DNA of 64,000 bases from assembly GCA_029783825.1 (NCBI GenBank), contig JAREIK010002964.1, positions 869,791 through 933,790 of the forward strand, in the 5' to 3' direction. Source of the DNA: Sapria himalayana. Taxonomy: Eukaryota > Streptophyta > Magnoliopsida > Malpighiales > Rafflesiaceae. A program made the position numbers and the translations under genes. The notes under the pieces are model-generated. The model saw only the letters and a list, made by a program, of their open reading frames with translations. It was not told where the DNA came from and ran no database searches. Of this stretch, positions 1-12,825 are shown piece by piece (positions within the stretch are counted from its first letter, which is position 1; the number at the start of each line of letters is the position of its first letter).

Positions 1-240
1 CTATACTAGCCTACCCTGAATCAGGTTAGTTAGGCTAAGCCTAACCAAGCCTGGCACAATTTGGCATGACCTAACCAAAAGTTATTCCGATGGGCCATGC
101 TAGGCTATCCCTTTTTTGAATAGTGTCGGCATAGCACAACTCATGATAACTACCGTGTTGTGCCCAACACAAAAAAATGTTCCATATAGGCCAAACAAAT
201 GGAGCCATGCTGGCATGGCATGACCCATTTGACACCTCTA
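1..240. mobile_element. hAT-type MITE, right part only (cut by window start)
   Basis: The stretch is rich in GGC/GCC-type words (repeated ggcatg, ggccatgc) unlike its AT-rich surroundings and ends in catttgacacctcta. This is the inverted form of the tagaggtgtcaaa terminus seen on the complete copies at 24185, 30716 and 47523. The left end and left target duplication lie outside the window, so the 8-bp duplication (expected gtaatatg) cannot be checked. It is non-coding. Confidence 0.75.
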
Positions 241-2190
241 GTAATATGTCAACTACTCTTGATAATCACTTTGAATATATACTTTTATTCTTCAACCTCT
301 AATTATCTTTAAAATGCGAGATAATATAGTACTAAATATATTTGTTTTTTTGACTTTTTAAGTATCATACTCATGCTAATTAACATATGACTTTCAATGC
401 ATCTCATATATAGAAGTCATATAAGTGGGAATGGCTTATAGGATTATCACCACTATACAAGTGTCCACTACTTGTATATGTCATATGACATACTTTTCAC
501 CATCCACCATAGCCGACACATACTTACATACTATAGTGAAATTCCTAGGTTGAATGTTCTACTTAATTCTCACATTACTCGAATGTTAGTTCTTCTAGAT
601 AGAACATAACTTATATATATTCATACATCCTGCTTCATAAGCATCATACTCATACTAATTAAACTTACTAACTTTGGGCCTTCTAACATTGATTTATCAT
701 ACACATTAAGATTATAATGGATGTCACTTCCTTCTTACTTACTATGTGAGTTTGTTCAATGACTTATCTATCATCATCCACCATAGCTGACATGCATAAA
801 CCTATATATTCTTGAAAATCCTAAGTTTCATTTCTAATTTTCATTCATATCCATCAATATTCAAATAACAACATAAAAACATAAATAAACTCATATAATC
901 ATTAATTAATCACAATACAAGTACTTTCACTAACCATAGATCTCAATTTAGCTAGATATTAAGGAGGAAATCACATGAGATATGTTGAAAGATATATCAT
1001 GGATTTGAGGATTCTTAAATGAATGCTAAAGTAAACATATAAGTATATTATCTTAATTCCAATTGATGATTGAATGCATCCACCTTGTATTTTCTCAAAA
1101 TGGGGATTGTATCATGTTGCCTAAGGTTCTTGCATGCATGTTTTATATTTTCCCCTTTCTCCTTTCTTTTATCCCTCCTCTTTTAATTCTTTTGGGTATC
1201 AGTTTCATAGTTTAGGAATCCATCTGATATTTAATTTGGAATATATGGCATAGATTTGAGGTCATAACTTTATTATCTTTTTGGATCTTATTTGGAGTAC
1301 TAATGTCATAGTACTAGGAATACTCACTATTAATGCCTTTAGACTCTATAATATAAAGTTGTGGTATTAGAATCAGCCACAAATTTGGCCTTGACTTTCT
1401 TAGCTAAGTTTTGTAGTATTGGGATTATCATGATTTAGATACTTAATTTCTATAACAAAAAGTCATGTTGCTAAAATTTGTCACTACTTTAGTCTTTCCT
1501 TTCTGAGTAAAGTATCACAACATTAAGATTACCATGACCGAGATAATTACTCTTTGTGCCAGAAAGATATGACACTAAATAAGGTTATGGATTTAGTGTT
1601 TTCTCTCTAGAGCACAATATATTGATAGTAGAAAAGGCATGATTAAAGTAAATACTCTTTGAAATAAAAAGTCATGATGGAAAATAATGTCTTGAATTAA
1701 AATACTTGATATTTTAGCTATATATCAAATAAATCATCACTCTGTAAACTGACATGACTATTTGTACTAGTAGGGTACTCGACTATTATGATAGGAAAAT
1801 AATATCATGTTCATTTAATATTTTAGAGATAGTATGATTATGATTCCAAGAAAATATCTCAACCACGATGATTATGTTGCATTGTGAAATACTTGTTTTA
1901 ACTTGGTGGTTGATGTATGACATACAAAAATTATCATAATAATTATTTTATAGAGTTATGGGTAAGAAGAATGCCATAACTAATCAAGGATAAGTATGAA
2001 AGATGTACCCAAGTCATGATAAGAAAAGTATCATGAATTTTCATTTCTTCTCTACCCTCCAAGAATTTGATCTACCAAATCTACTAATTTCATCTAAATT
2101 AAGTATAATTTCATTAATATTTATCAAAATTTCTCAAAATCAGAATTTAGTAAAATCTTTCCAATAAACAAGAATAAGTGCAAATACAAT
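241..2190 (-). repeat. LTR-G copy 1, minus orientation (degenerate LTR)
   Basis: This non-coding stretch is alignable by eye with 13550-15845, 20460-22667 and 45841-48690, and in reverse with 28337-31375. Shared landmarks are a block around 720-960 (cacttcct, atcatccaccatagctga, tagatctcaatttag) and a later tract of repeated tcatgac-type words interleaved with aatgg/ctagg. It is read as the LTR of an Athila/Tat-like gypsy family because the plus-orientation copies flank gypsy coding remnants. Boundaries are approximate. The MITE at 1-240 has inserted into it. No open reading frame of note. Confidence 0.6.
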
Positions 2191-2199
2191 AAGATATAC

Positions 2200-2640
2200 T
2201 ATTTAAATGACTCAAAAAAGTTGTTACAAGGAGTGTGCAATTATAGTAATATACCAAAAGCATAACAACAAGTGAAATATCCTTGGTAATGATAGTCAAA
2301 GAATGATAATCATCTTATATACCAAGAGAGAATATAAGTATTTCCATACAATATATCTTTCATTCAACATATGAAAATACAACTTTACCAAAATATTAAA
2401 GAAATATTATCATACACAAGGAAGTGAGCAAAGCTTAGAGTCTAAGTTATCTTCCAAAAATCCAAGTCTATTTACTAAACTAAAATAGTAGTTGGTTCAT
2501 TATTGGTTAGTCAAACTACATATACAATCACTATGTTATTGATATATGTGCTTAGATCCACTTTACTTTGTATGATTCATATACTTACAAAACTCATTTT
2601 GATAAAAGACAATCATCCAACTAACTTTTAGGATTGAGTC
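2200..2640 (+). repeat. LTR-G 3' end fragment, plus orientation
   Basis: About 440 bp resembling the end of the plus-orientation LTR at 30450-31375: a block around accaagagagaatataag and then ggttagtcaaac followed by atccactttactttgtatgat, in the same order as in the 5' LTR copy at 28337. It directly abuts the inverted copy before it. Divergence is high and the boundaries are approximate. Confidence 0.45.
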
Positions 2641-4030
2641 ATAAATGACAAGTTTTTGTACCATAACAATTCTCAACATCATCCATTATTAAAGATTTAT
2701 ATTTTACTTAGGCTAATGTCATACATATTGATGAAGATATCAAGTTTATTGACATAGTTACATCATATCACATGACTCCTCATCAGATCTAATTTAGTCA
2801 TTTTAAGCCTTATGATGGAGGAGATGTGACCATGAGAAATAACATATCAATTAAGATAGTTGGTCTTGGGAAGATAAAGATGAAAATACATAATGATGCT
2901 TTCGATTTTATTTTGAGAGTCGTGCATATTTTACACTGAGTATAAATCTAATTTTTATGAGTTTGATAAAAAAGTTGGTGTGAACTATGAATAAATAATG
3001 ATGATGTCTTGAAAGATGAGATGAGTAACAATAGTAATTGCTTATGAAAAAATGTGCAGAAGTGGAAGTTTATATAAGTTGATGAGAAGTACTATTAAGA
3101 ATGTTATTGAGTTCTTTGTTTCCAATAAGATGAAATCCATGAAAAATAAACTCTAGTCACAAAATAGAAATTAGTGGCATGGCCAAGTTCAAAGTCATGA
3201 CCAAGTCCAATATCATGACATGAAGACATGGTGTTGCAATAAAAAACCTTGTTGTGATATCACTTATTAGAGACTTGAGCACATCAATGAAAAGAGTCTG
3301 GTGATTGTATCCTTATATATAATGGTAGAATGACTATCAAATTGTATAAAAGTTCTCAAGTTTTATGAGGAGTACATATAAGGAAGTAAAAATAGTTAAA
3401 GTACGAATTTATTTACACTAGATCAATGAAAATGATGAAATTGATTCACAATGATTTGTTCAGATAAATAATAGAGGTATTGTTTGGGTGATCATGATGT
3501 TACATCTTTTATGAGTCTATTTCATTCAAAAGCAATCTAAGGTATTGAAGAAGTACAAAGAGTTTAAAGGATTTCAAGTGTTGGTAAAGAATTGATTAAA
3601 TAAAAAGATTATAATTGTACACATGGGAAATGAAACTAAATACTTTTTAGTTGATTAATTCAATGTTGAGTAAGGTATTTTCATATAAAATACAATTAGA
3701 ATGACTCCACAATAGAATAGAGTAGCTAAAAGGTTGAATAGAATGTTCATGGAGAAGAAAATGTGCATGAAGAGTTGGCCAAGTTTGGAGCCTAAGTTTT
3801 AAGCTGAAATAATTGCCATTGTATGCTACCTAAAGAACCACATTCCTAGATTTGTAATAAATGATCAAAAACCATTTGAGGTATAATATAAGAAGAAGTT
3901 GAAATATATCCCATATTTGAGTATTTGGATATGATGCATATGTCTATGTACCAAAGGAAAGGAAAAACAAGCTAGACTTCTATAGTAGAGATATTGTATT
4001 AAGTTAGTGTTAGCATAAACATATTGAAAA
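2641..4030 (+). pseudogene. Ty1/copia pol relic: protease and integrase
   Basis: Translating the plus strand in pieces gives copia landmarks in the correct order. Around 2755-2880 is a protease-like HMTPHQ followed by a glycine-rich DGGDVTM stretch. Around 3690-3760 is the integrase segment NRVAKRLNRMFMEKK, preceded by a TPQ-type motif. Around 3780-3960 comes the AEIIAIVCYL block that normally follows. Many stops and frame changes interrupt the sequence, so it cannot encode a protein. Its clade is uncertain, perhaps Tork-like. The CACTA element at 4306 begins shortly downstream, apparently inserted into or beside this relic. Confidence 0.7.
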
Positions 4031-4305
4031 TTCATTCCCCGAAGTTCCTAATTTTATAGAAGTATATGTGACCTTGGAGAATAATGAGTCTTTAGAAAAA
4101 ATTAAACTCCAATCATGGCTTGGAGATATAGTATTGTGATTGAATTCAAAGTCACAACATGAAAAGATATTGACATGACCAAGTTCAACATTGCAACATG
4201 GAATCATAGGGTCGTAACCTAATCCATAGTAATTACATGAAACTATGAAATCATGACTCAATGTATAGAAATATGTTAACTTGGGTAATCAAGTTTAGGA
4301 AGAGC
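4031..4305. other. Short non-coding flank between copia relic and CACTA element
   Basis: An AT-rich stretch with several tcatga/tcacaacatg words, probably the tail of the copia relic. The last three bases (agc, 4303-4305) would be the left target duplication of the CACTA element, but its right partner is lost. Nothing else is seen. Confidence 0.4.
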
Positions 4306-4419
4306 CACTACAACAAAAACAATAATCAATGACGCCTAAAAAGCATCATTATATATATATATATATATAATGTCGCTTATCGAGAGCGTCATCCGCTAGC
4401 GTGACATAAAAAGTCTATA

Positions 4420-4556
4420 CATATAATGACGTTTTTTTGCAGTGTCGTTGAATCATACCTTGACGCTAAAATAAAGTGTCATTTTTATTAACAATGACGC
4501 TTTATTTTAGCATCAAGGTATGATTCAATGACACTGCAAAAAAACGTCATTATATG
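4420..4556. repeat. Long near-perfect hairpin in CACTA copy 1 subterminal region
   Basis: The arms 4420-4486 and 4490-4556 are 67 nt each and reverse-complementary with about four mismatches, around a 3-nt loop (att). The arms contain tgacgct/agcgtca words like the element's subterminal repeats. The same structure is present in CACTA copy 2 at about 36437-36572. The large arms could fold into a long RNA hairpin if transcribed. Confidence 0.9.
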
Positions 4557-5977
4557 TTATAGCTATCGTAAATTTTTTAATACTATGACACTTAGAAAAA
4601 GCGTCAAGGAAGATTATCATTTAAATAAATTTAAATTTAATAATTATTGTAAATATATTTTCACATATTATTGTAATACTGCATGCACATAAGAACTACA
4701 TTATTTATAATCCATACCAAGAATATAGTTTTCAAGTACAATGGGGAACTCAGACTTCTTACTAAGCAAAAAAATATATAACACAATTTCAACATTCGTT
4801 TCTTAAATTCAATTCAAAATTTCTGATATATGCAACCCAATTGTGCCTTATCTCCATATAACTGGTTCCTGCTAGCCTGACAAAGGTGAGAGTTAATTTC
4901 CAAATAAGGTAACCTGCATACAAATAGATGAACAATAAATACTTACACTTGCAGAAATAAATATATTATAGAGAATTGGAAAAAAAAACATGAATGATAA
5001 CAACATATCATAAAAATAATTTATATAACAATTGACATATATGATTAAACAAATTTAAAAACAACAAAAACAAAGTTAGTAGTAATGGATAAAATATAAA
5101 GCTGGAGATTTATCAATTATGACATAAAAGTTGATAAAATTTTTTAAAATACAAAACAATAATAATTTATTTAAAACCTAAAGGTGTGTAGTGAGTTTAA
5201 AGATCTCACAAATAACTTGAAAAAACACTACAAAAACCAATTAAATAGCATAAAATGAAAAGTTAAATTACTTGTCATCTTCCCAACACATCAAAAAAAC
5301 TCGATGAGATGCTATGTAATTTAATTTCAACTTCTATTTGATTACACAAATATAGTAATCCAATCAGCATATAGTTTTAGATTCATTAATAAAATATTGG
5401 CTGCATGAAAAAAAAATTGTGCCTTGAAATAATTATTGTGTTTTATAAGGGTGAAAAGGTAATTTACACTGTTGTGGTAAAGTAGTGAAGCCAAAAGTCG
5501 AAATCACAATTTATTCCATTGTCAATCTACAACAAAAAATCTATGGTTGACAACATACATAAAAGATAAATTGAAAACATAAAAATTCTAATTACTTATT
5601 CAAGTTTTGAATATTTAATTGAAAGTAAGAAGTAATAACTATGATCTCATTAAAAAAAATACATTTATTATCAAAATAGTGCATGGACCATTCCAAAGTA
5701 GGAAGATCTCCTAACTTGACCAAAAAAAAGTTTACCTTTAAACACCTAAGAATCATGCATTCAATATACTAACATTATTCAACATATGAAAAATATTGAA
5801 ATATAATGATTGTGTAAGTTAAATACTAAAATGTCTTCAAATGATCATGTCGAACAATTTACCTTCAGTCATAGTTTTGTTCAAAAGAGATATAAATTAT
5901 GAACCTCATCAAAAGTTAATGTTGTAAATCTCAAAATTTGTTCATGCTTCAATAAAAAAAGGTGTCCTCAATGCTTT
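4557..5977. other. CACTA copy 1, 3' non-coding region
   Basis: AT-rich sequence between the left subterminal region and the protease gene end. It aligns nearly base for base with 36573-37995 in CACTA copy 2. No exon is recognised; it is probably 3' untranslated or intronic sequence of the protease gene. Confidence 0.6.
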
Positions 5978-8900
5978 TCAAACCGAGGAAAGTATTAATT
6001 GAGTCACCAACATCACCCATTCAAATTGTACTTCATCCAACTCATCTTTGTTATATGATTCCTTCCCATTTAACTGTTGAAAAGTAAAATATTATCTTAA
6101 TCAATAAAATTGGAAAACTAAAAATAACTGATATATTGAGAAACAACAAATCAACACATACCTTTGATGTTAGACATCCTTGATCAAGAATGATATCTCT
6201 CATATATCTCATCACATAGTATCCACATTCAACACTACCTTATTGTCTTGGGCACTTAATGTAAAATAAAATCAATATATATATATATATATATATATAT
6301 ATGGAGTTACTTGAAAGTCATATTGTAAATAGCTTAAAATTAAGCAGAAGACACTAAATATTATATTACTCAGTTAATGAGTTATGTACCCCTAGTACAA
6401 CCCAATTAGGCTCTTTTTTGATGATATATGTTTTTCAAAGTGAAGATTTCTTTGAGCCCTGCATTAAGAAAAAAATTTTATGTTGTCATCAAATGCTTCA
6501 TTCTATAATAAGAAGGGAAAAACTTACATATTAATAATGTCTTTAAGATCATCTGTAGGTTGATGATGCAAGGAATCAAGGTAATAGGCGATCAAAGTCC
6601 TTATTTCAAGTACCACCAATACCCAATGATAACTACAAAATTAACATCAGTGTAACAACATATCATTTATAATTTGATATATATGCATACTTATAATCTT
6701 ACTTATGTTAAATAACTTACCCTGGGTTATATGGAATAAAAACAAAATCTGCATTATTTGCATTCATCAACCGATTAGCTATAACCCCTGACCTATTTTT
6801 CTTGCTTGCTTCTCCCAATCCAGCTTTGGAAACCAAGGTCGGATTTATAAAAATAAATCGCTCTGCCTCTTTAGCATCAACCATCTTTTTATGCAAATGC
6901 CTGATTTAATTTCACACAATATTTAAAAGTTATAATATTTTAATTTAACTAATATTAAATACAATTCGCATAATGAAAAATTAAAGCATAAATAAGATAG
7001 TTAAAATAAATGAAAAACATATTAAATTTTTATCTTACCATATATAGAACAAAAGGCAATTATATGACACCTCTGTTGATGATATAATGATATCCATGTC
7101 TTCTTTCATGAGGAATGTCTTAAATAACTGTCCAAAAACCTCCTCTATGATTTCTACTGCATGTACGATCTCATCCTTTAACAAGCACCCAACTAATGTA
7201 GCAAAGTTCTTGATATCTACGGGATTCTCATCATTTAAACTCAGTGTTCTTTCTCTATTACTCTGTTTCTTAAATTTCTTTGAATCCTATCAAACATAAA
7301 ATATCTTTGTATAAATAAGAATTGTCTTAGATAAACTAGTATTATTATTATTATTAAGAAATATTTTATTTAAAAAAAACCACATACCTGGATGCGAAGA
7401 GTAGAAGGAATGACAAATTGGGCAGGCCATAAAATTTGATGCCCAATAGCATCTCCAATAGTGGTAATTTGGCTTGGAATAGGTACATGAAGTAATGCAT
7501 TTGGATCATAAGAAACATCCACGGTAACAAGGCAGTTATCACCACATTCAAGTACCATAGTTCCAGCTGCAACAACATTTTCTTTTGTCTCTATGGCCAA
7601 TTAACAATTCCTTTCCTATAAAATAAAACTTTGTTGTTTAGTTATATGCAATCATCTAAAGTTGATAATTTTCACGTAGAAAAGTATTAGTTAGACAAAA
7701 TTGAGTTATCATAACTTAATGAGCTTATTAATATAATTTATCATGCTAACTTATATTGTAACATTACTTCTATATTTTCATATCAACTAGGTAAGTTGAT
7801 ATGAAAATTATGAGTTTGTGATACCACATTTATATTAAAGAACATAATATTAAATACAACTAACTTTTTTTGCTACTAGCATTGGTGGAGCATGGTCTTC
7901 TACTCGACGTTTTGGTTGCTCAACACTTTCCAGAAGGACAATATGTTTTTGAAGCATGTTAGAGCTACCAATATCAGACTGAGATGCGGTGGGTACCATC
8001 TGAGAGAGTTGGAATAAAATCTTTGCCTCAAACTTTGATTGTCGCTCTTGTGATTCTTTCATAAATTCCTGCAAAACACTATCAGCCATGGAATGAAAAT
8101 AATTTCGTGGAGTATAATTCTTTCCTTTAGCTCGTACTCGACCACTATATTCTGGAGTTCCCAATGCTTCTATAAGTATGTCATTTCTATTGAAACTCAA
8201 ACTACTTTCTGGTGACTGTTGCAACTTCATATCCTGATACACAATTATATTATAAAATTAAATGTCATATTGGTTACAATAAATAAGTTTATACCGTAAA
8301 TTAAATATTTGTTCCATAACTTATACTTACAATCTTCTCCACAACTGGAATGACCACTTCATCATACGTGCCATCTTTTTTAACCATCGCTTTCTTCCAT
8401 AATACACCTCTATCAATGACTATAGTAAAGCTGGTTTATACCGACTTTTATAATATTGAAATGTAATATAATGAGTCTCTAGGCAAATTCAACATAAAAT
8501 AAAAAGTAAAGTAACAACATATTTAACTTACCATCTCTGTTTCAAGACCAGCATATCCCTTCCTACTAAGATGATGATTATAAATATGTTTTCTCCTTCT
8601 TTCCTTTTGAACTTCTCTAAACTCCTATAATTTTTAATTTATATTAAGTAAAGAAAAATTGAGAAAATTCCATGAAAATAATTAGAAATATACCTGAAAT
8701 CTTTGAGTCACTCTTTCTTTGACAAAAATTGTCAAATCTTCATCTTCAATAAAATTGTATTCAGATGGTGGTTTTTTAAGAAGCTCGAGTTGGTCTTTGA
8801 ATGGAATGATATACTTTGCTGTCAACATGTTCTTAAAAGATCTAAAGCACCTGCCAATTGTTTTCATACAATTCCTTCTACTTTTACAATCCAATGTAAA

Positions 8901-9242
8901 TACAGCCTAGAAGTAATGAACATAGTTATAAGTTGATAAAAAAATTTGCAAATAAAATTAGAAAATGTTAAAAATATAAAAAATAAATACAAGTTTTCCT
9001 CAATGGAGTCTCACAATTTATTCTTCAATTGCTTGGGTACATGGTGCCAAGTGCTATATCTAATTGGGACCATGGTACGTGCCAATACTCCTAAATAACT
9101 TGTGAGATGCACCACAGCTTGTCCGACATAAACACCATCGACATTATACTGAACTAAAAGTTTAATTCCTTTGCTCATATTCTTGATAATCATTGACTTT
9201 CTTGTTATCCCTCTACATATATTTCTTGTAGTAGCTTTATCT
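5978..9242 (-). pseudogene. CACTA second gene: plant En/Spm transposase domain + DUF8039 + Ulp1-like protease
   Basis: A multi-exon gene read right to left. Exon pieces: 9193-9011 (SYLGVLARTMVPIRY), 8894-8693 (KYIIPFKDQLELLKKPPSEY, with a TGA in the preceding exon tail near 9010), ~8625-8531 (NHHLSRKGYAGLETEM followed by a gtaagt donor), ~8425-8335 (RGVLWKKAMVKKDG, gtaagt donor), 8242-7850 (DILIEALGTPEYSGRVRAKG, coiled region), and 7600-7380 (DUF8039-like, ATETKEN/CGDNCLVTVDV type). The protease exons follow near 6760 (NANNADFVF), 6640-6550 (HWVLVVLEIRTLIAYYLDSL, catalytic His and Asp) and 6260-6165 (VECGYYVMRYMRD, catalytic Cys). The last exon ends with a stop at 5978. A TAA interrupts the codon just before the GSVECG motif. 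Such proteases are usual companions of plant CACTA transposases; their exact role is unclear. Not functional as it stands. Confidence 0.8.
6275..6302. repeat. (AT)14 microsatellite
   Basis: Uninterrupted AT dinucleotides within an intron of the protease pseudogene. The matching place in CACTA copy 2 (38294-38306) has only about six units, so the tract length has changed between the copies. Confidence 0.9.
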
Positions 9243-9547
9243 AGTTATTCCATTTTCATACCTATCAAAATAATAATAATGTTTAAAAAGAAGTACAAAG
9301 AAATAAATAAAATATTTAAAAGGAAAAAATTTAACTAATTAAAGGCATTACCTAATCAGCTGTTTTGCACAAAACATAATAATGTCAGTTTTTAGAATAT
9401 TCTCAACCTACCATTAACTAAAATTGAAAGAATAACATTCATCTAATAACAAAGATGAATAACTTAACTAGTCCGCATACATTTAAAACACAAAAAACTT
9501 TAGAAGCGTATCAATTCATAAAGCCATAACAAAGATAAAAATTGGAA

Positions 9548-12500
9548 TCATTTATGATTTGTTCTCGACCCAAATTCCCTCGCAATCATCCCAATTACAA
9601 ATTTTATAAGATTCATCCAATGCATCAAATAATTCAACCTGTGGCAAAGAAGATATGACTGGATTGTGTTCAATAGATATAACTTAACCGTTTGCTCTTT
9701 TTGTGAAATCTTCTTGAGGAGTTGATAAAACAATTGACCATCTTGGATTAAGCTCATCTTGTACATAGAAGACTTTCTTAGCCTTGGAGGCTAATATGAA
9801 CAGATCTGACTTATGAGCCAATCTGCTAAAGTCAACTAAAACCCAAGATCATCGACCCTGATTACATTCTTATTATCAACCCAATCACACTTGAAGACTG
9901 TAATTCTGAACATAATATAACCCAAGTCCCAAATCTCGATAATAACCCCAATAGAAACAAAGTTCCCCGAAAATAGGATTTTTATTTTTAGCACTAGCAA
10001 TTTACATTGTCGTTGATACAATACTAGCTCTGCTATTTTGGGTAGCTAGTAAATCATCACACTCATTGGTATTATATTGACACCTATTTGTGACATAACC
10101 ATTATACTTCATCACATAAAGGCTTGGACCATTAGCTATCCATTTAAGGGTTTCAGATACAGGTTCATTATTTCTCAATACAACTTCAACCTATAGAAAT
10201 AAGATAAAGATATAATTTATATGGTGACCAATAATGAAAATGAAAAGGAAAATTTAATAAACCATTTTTGTACCTTTTTCGTAACCAAAAGGTAAAAGTA
10301 CAAGCATGCTCATCCTGTAACCACTTTTGCCCTTTTGATTGACGTGGATGTATCGCTTTCAGCCATTGCATGTGCTCTATATGAGGTCATGTATAAAAAT
10401 TAAATAATTAGAATAATATATAATACGTACAACAAATAAAGAAACAAAAAGTAAGTGGTGCTTACTCAATAAAAGGTTGGATAATTAATGTATTTTCCAA
10501 CACATAATGATGTGCTTGTAACCATAAATTGGATTCGGCCTTCATAGTAAGACCTCCAAATATTGGTGCCCCGACTGTGTGGTCAATGTTTGAACTACTA
10601 GGAATTCCAATTGCTTCCACATTTGATAAGTACTCAGTACAATACTCGATTCCTTCTTCTGCAATATAGCATTCAACAATACAACCTTCAGGTCTAGTAT
10701 GATTTCGTACATAGCCTTTTAACACTTTCATAAATCTTTCAAATGGGTACATCCACCTAAAGTAAACCGGTCCACAAAGTCTCACTTCTTTTACAAGATG
10801 CACAATAAGATGCACTATGATATCAAAGAAAGAAGGTGGGAAGTACTTTTCAAACAAACATAATATCACCACTATCTCATTTTGTAACTCATCTAATGAA
10901 GGAACATCAATGACTTTAGTACAAAGAGCATTGAAAAATAAACTCAATCTACAAATCACATGCTTGGGCAAGATAGAACGTAACAAAACCGGAAAAAATT
11001 GTTGCATTAATACATGATAGTCATGGAATTTTAATCCATTAAGTTTCAAGTCTTCAATTGACACGAGGTTTCGAAGGTTCGAACTATATCCTTATGGAAC
11101 CTTCAATTGTGAAAGTGTTTGGAAAAACACCTTCTTTTCCTTTGTAGAAAGTGTATAACATGCATGAGGGAGATATGTTCTCTTCGAATCAAACACTGGT
11201 GCTAATTCTTTCTTTAAGCCCATATCTACAAGATCCAAGCGAGTATTAAGCTCATCCTTTGTCTTACATGCACTGTTGAGTAAGGTACCAATAATGCTTT
11301 CAAAAATATTTTTCTTAGTATGCATAACATCCAAATTATGACGAACATGAAGATATTTCCAATAATCAAGATCAAAGAAAATTGACTTCTATTTCCAACA
11401 AGTAGTATTGTTGATTTCAGATTTTTTCAGAATAACCCTTTTTTCCCCCAAGAATTGAAAATTCCATTGATTTTTATTAATATTTCCTCGCCAGTCAATA
11501 TTTTTGGAGGTGACCCAAACTCTTGTTTTCCATCAAATGCTTTTTTTTGTTTCCTATAAGGATGATTTCTTGGAAGAAATCGTCTATGTCCAGTATAGGA
11601 GTTCTTTTTTCCATGCTTTAACCTACAAGAATATGTTTCTTCTCCACATATTGGACAACCATAATATCTTTTAACTTTGCATCCTGACATGTTTCCATAT
11701 GCATAAAAATCATTTATTGTCCATAAAAGAATGACTCTTAAAGTAAAGATTTCTTATTTATGTGTATCGTAAACTTGAACTCCGACCTCCCACAATGTTT
11801 TAAGATCTTCTATTAGCAGTGTTAAATAGACATCAATGTCATTGCCAGGTTGGCGTGGACCTGAAATTAATAAAGATAACATCATAAAGTTTCTTTTCAT
11901 GCACAACCATGGAGGAAGGTTGTAAATTATCATGAATATGTGCCAACAACTATATTTGCTATTAAATGAACTGTGAGGATTTATGTCATCTGCAGAAATT
12001 GCAAGTCTCAGGTTTCTAGGTTCTTTTGAAAACTCAGGCCATCTGTGATCAACTTGCTTCCATGATGGTGAATTTGATGGATGACGCATTTTCCCATCAA
12101 AATTTTTTTCTTCGAAATGTCATATGAGCTCTTTTGTAATTTTTAATGATTGAAACATTCTTCTAAATCTTGGAATTGGAGAAAAATACCACAATACTTT
12201 CGCAGGAACTCCTTTTCTCCTCTTAGTTCCAATGTTATCTGTCTTCCACATCGAAGTTCCACAGGTAGGACATAATGATGCAACTTTCAACTCCTTCCGA
12301 TAAAGAACACAATCATTTGGGCACGCATGGATTTTCTAATATTCCATTCCCAAAGAATTTAATGTCCTTTTCGCTACATACATCGACAAAGGCAATTCAT
12401 AGTTTAAAGGCAACATTTCTCCAAGAATTTGTAAAAGCTCTAAAAAACTATTATCAGCCACCCAAAACGTGCTTTCAAGTTGTATAATTTGATCAAGGCT

Positions 12501-12822
12501 GACATTCTTGTAAAGTTTATGCAACCAGGATATAACGGTTTTTCTGCATCTTGTAGTAATCTTGCAAACAATTGAGGATCATATTGACAATCCTCATGTG
12601 CAGCTTGAACCATTTCTATTGTACTACGTTGATCATCAAATTGAAGTCTATCATAATGTTCTGCTCTTATGGAAGGTGGGCCAGTTGGAGCTGCCTCTCC
12701 ATGCCAATACCATGTATGGTAACTCTGATCAATTCCAAAGAAAAACAAATGATCTCGAATCATTTGAGGAGTATTAAAAATCATATTACCACATTGTAAG
12801 CATGGACATTTAATGGAGGAGT
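9548..12822 (-). pseudogene. TNP2-type CACTA transposase (Transposase_21, DUF4218, DUF4216)
   Basis: Read right to left, broken TNP2-family landmarks occur in normal order. 12820-12440: the CPCLQCGN motif, then IRDHLFFFGIDQSYHTWYWHGE. 12089-11754: transposase core with WPEFSKEPRNLRLAISADDI, NLPPWLCMKRNFMMLSLLIS and GPRQPGNDIDVYL. 11690-11427: zinc-binding region CPICGEETYS, followed by GHRRFLPRNHPYR. 11380-11092: HNLDVMHTKKNIFESIIGTLL. 11064-10462: DUF4218-like region with ILPKHVICRLSLFFNALCTK and WMYPFERFMKVLKGYVRN. 10372-9548: DUF4216-like C-terminus with KCDWVDNKNVIRVDDLGF. The family cuts and moves CACTA ends in the nucleus. Several frameshifts and stops separate the segments and the first coding exon is absent, so it is inactive. 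Confidence 0.85.
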
Positions 12823-12825
12823 ATT

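Larger units (their letters stand above)
4306..12825 (-). mobile_element. CACTA (En/Spm) transposon, copy 1, right end missing
   Basis: The left end is CACTACAACAAAAAC at 4306, followed by clustered subterminal motifs of the form aatgacgc/agcgtcat and a long hairpin (4420-4556). The body holds, on the minus strand, a TNP2-type transposase pseudogene (right half) and a second gene with a plant En/Spm transposase domain, DUF8039 and Ulp1-like protease (left half). The left 2.8 kb is closely similar to the left part of the complete CACTA copy at 36332-42965. No ttttgtagtagtg-type right end is found near 12825-13500 and the TNP2 reading lacks its first exon, so the element appears truncated on the right. 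Confidence 0.85.

Noticed and set aside
12440..12784. Overlapping plus-strand frames at 12562-12799 as genes
   Set aside because: They are antisense shadows of the TNP2 N-terminal exon, which has recognisable motifs on the minus strand.
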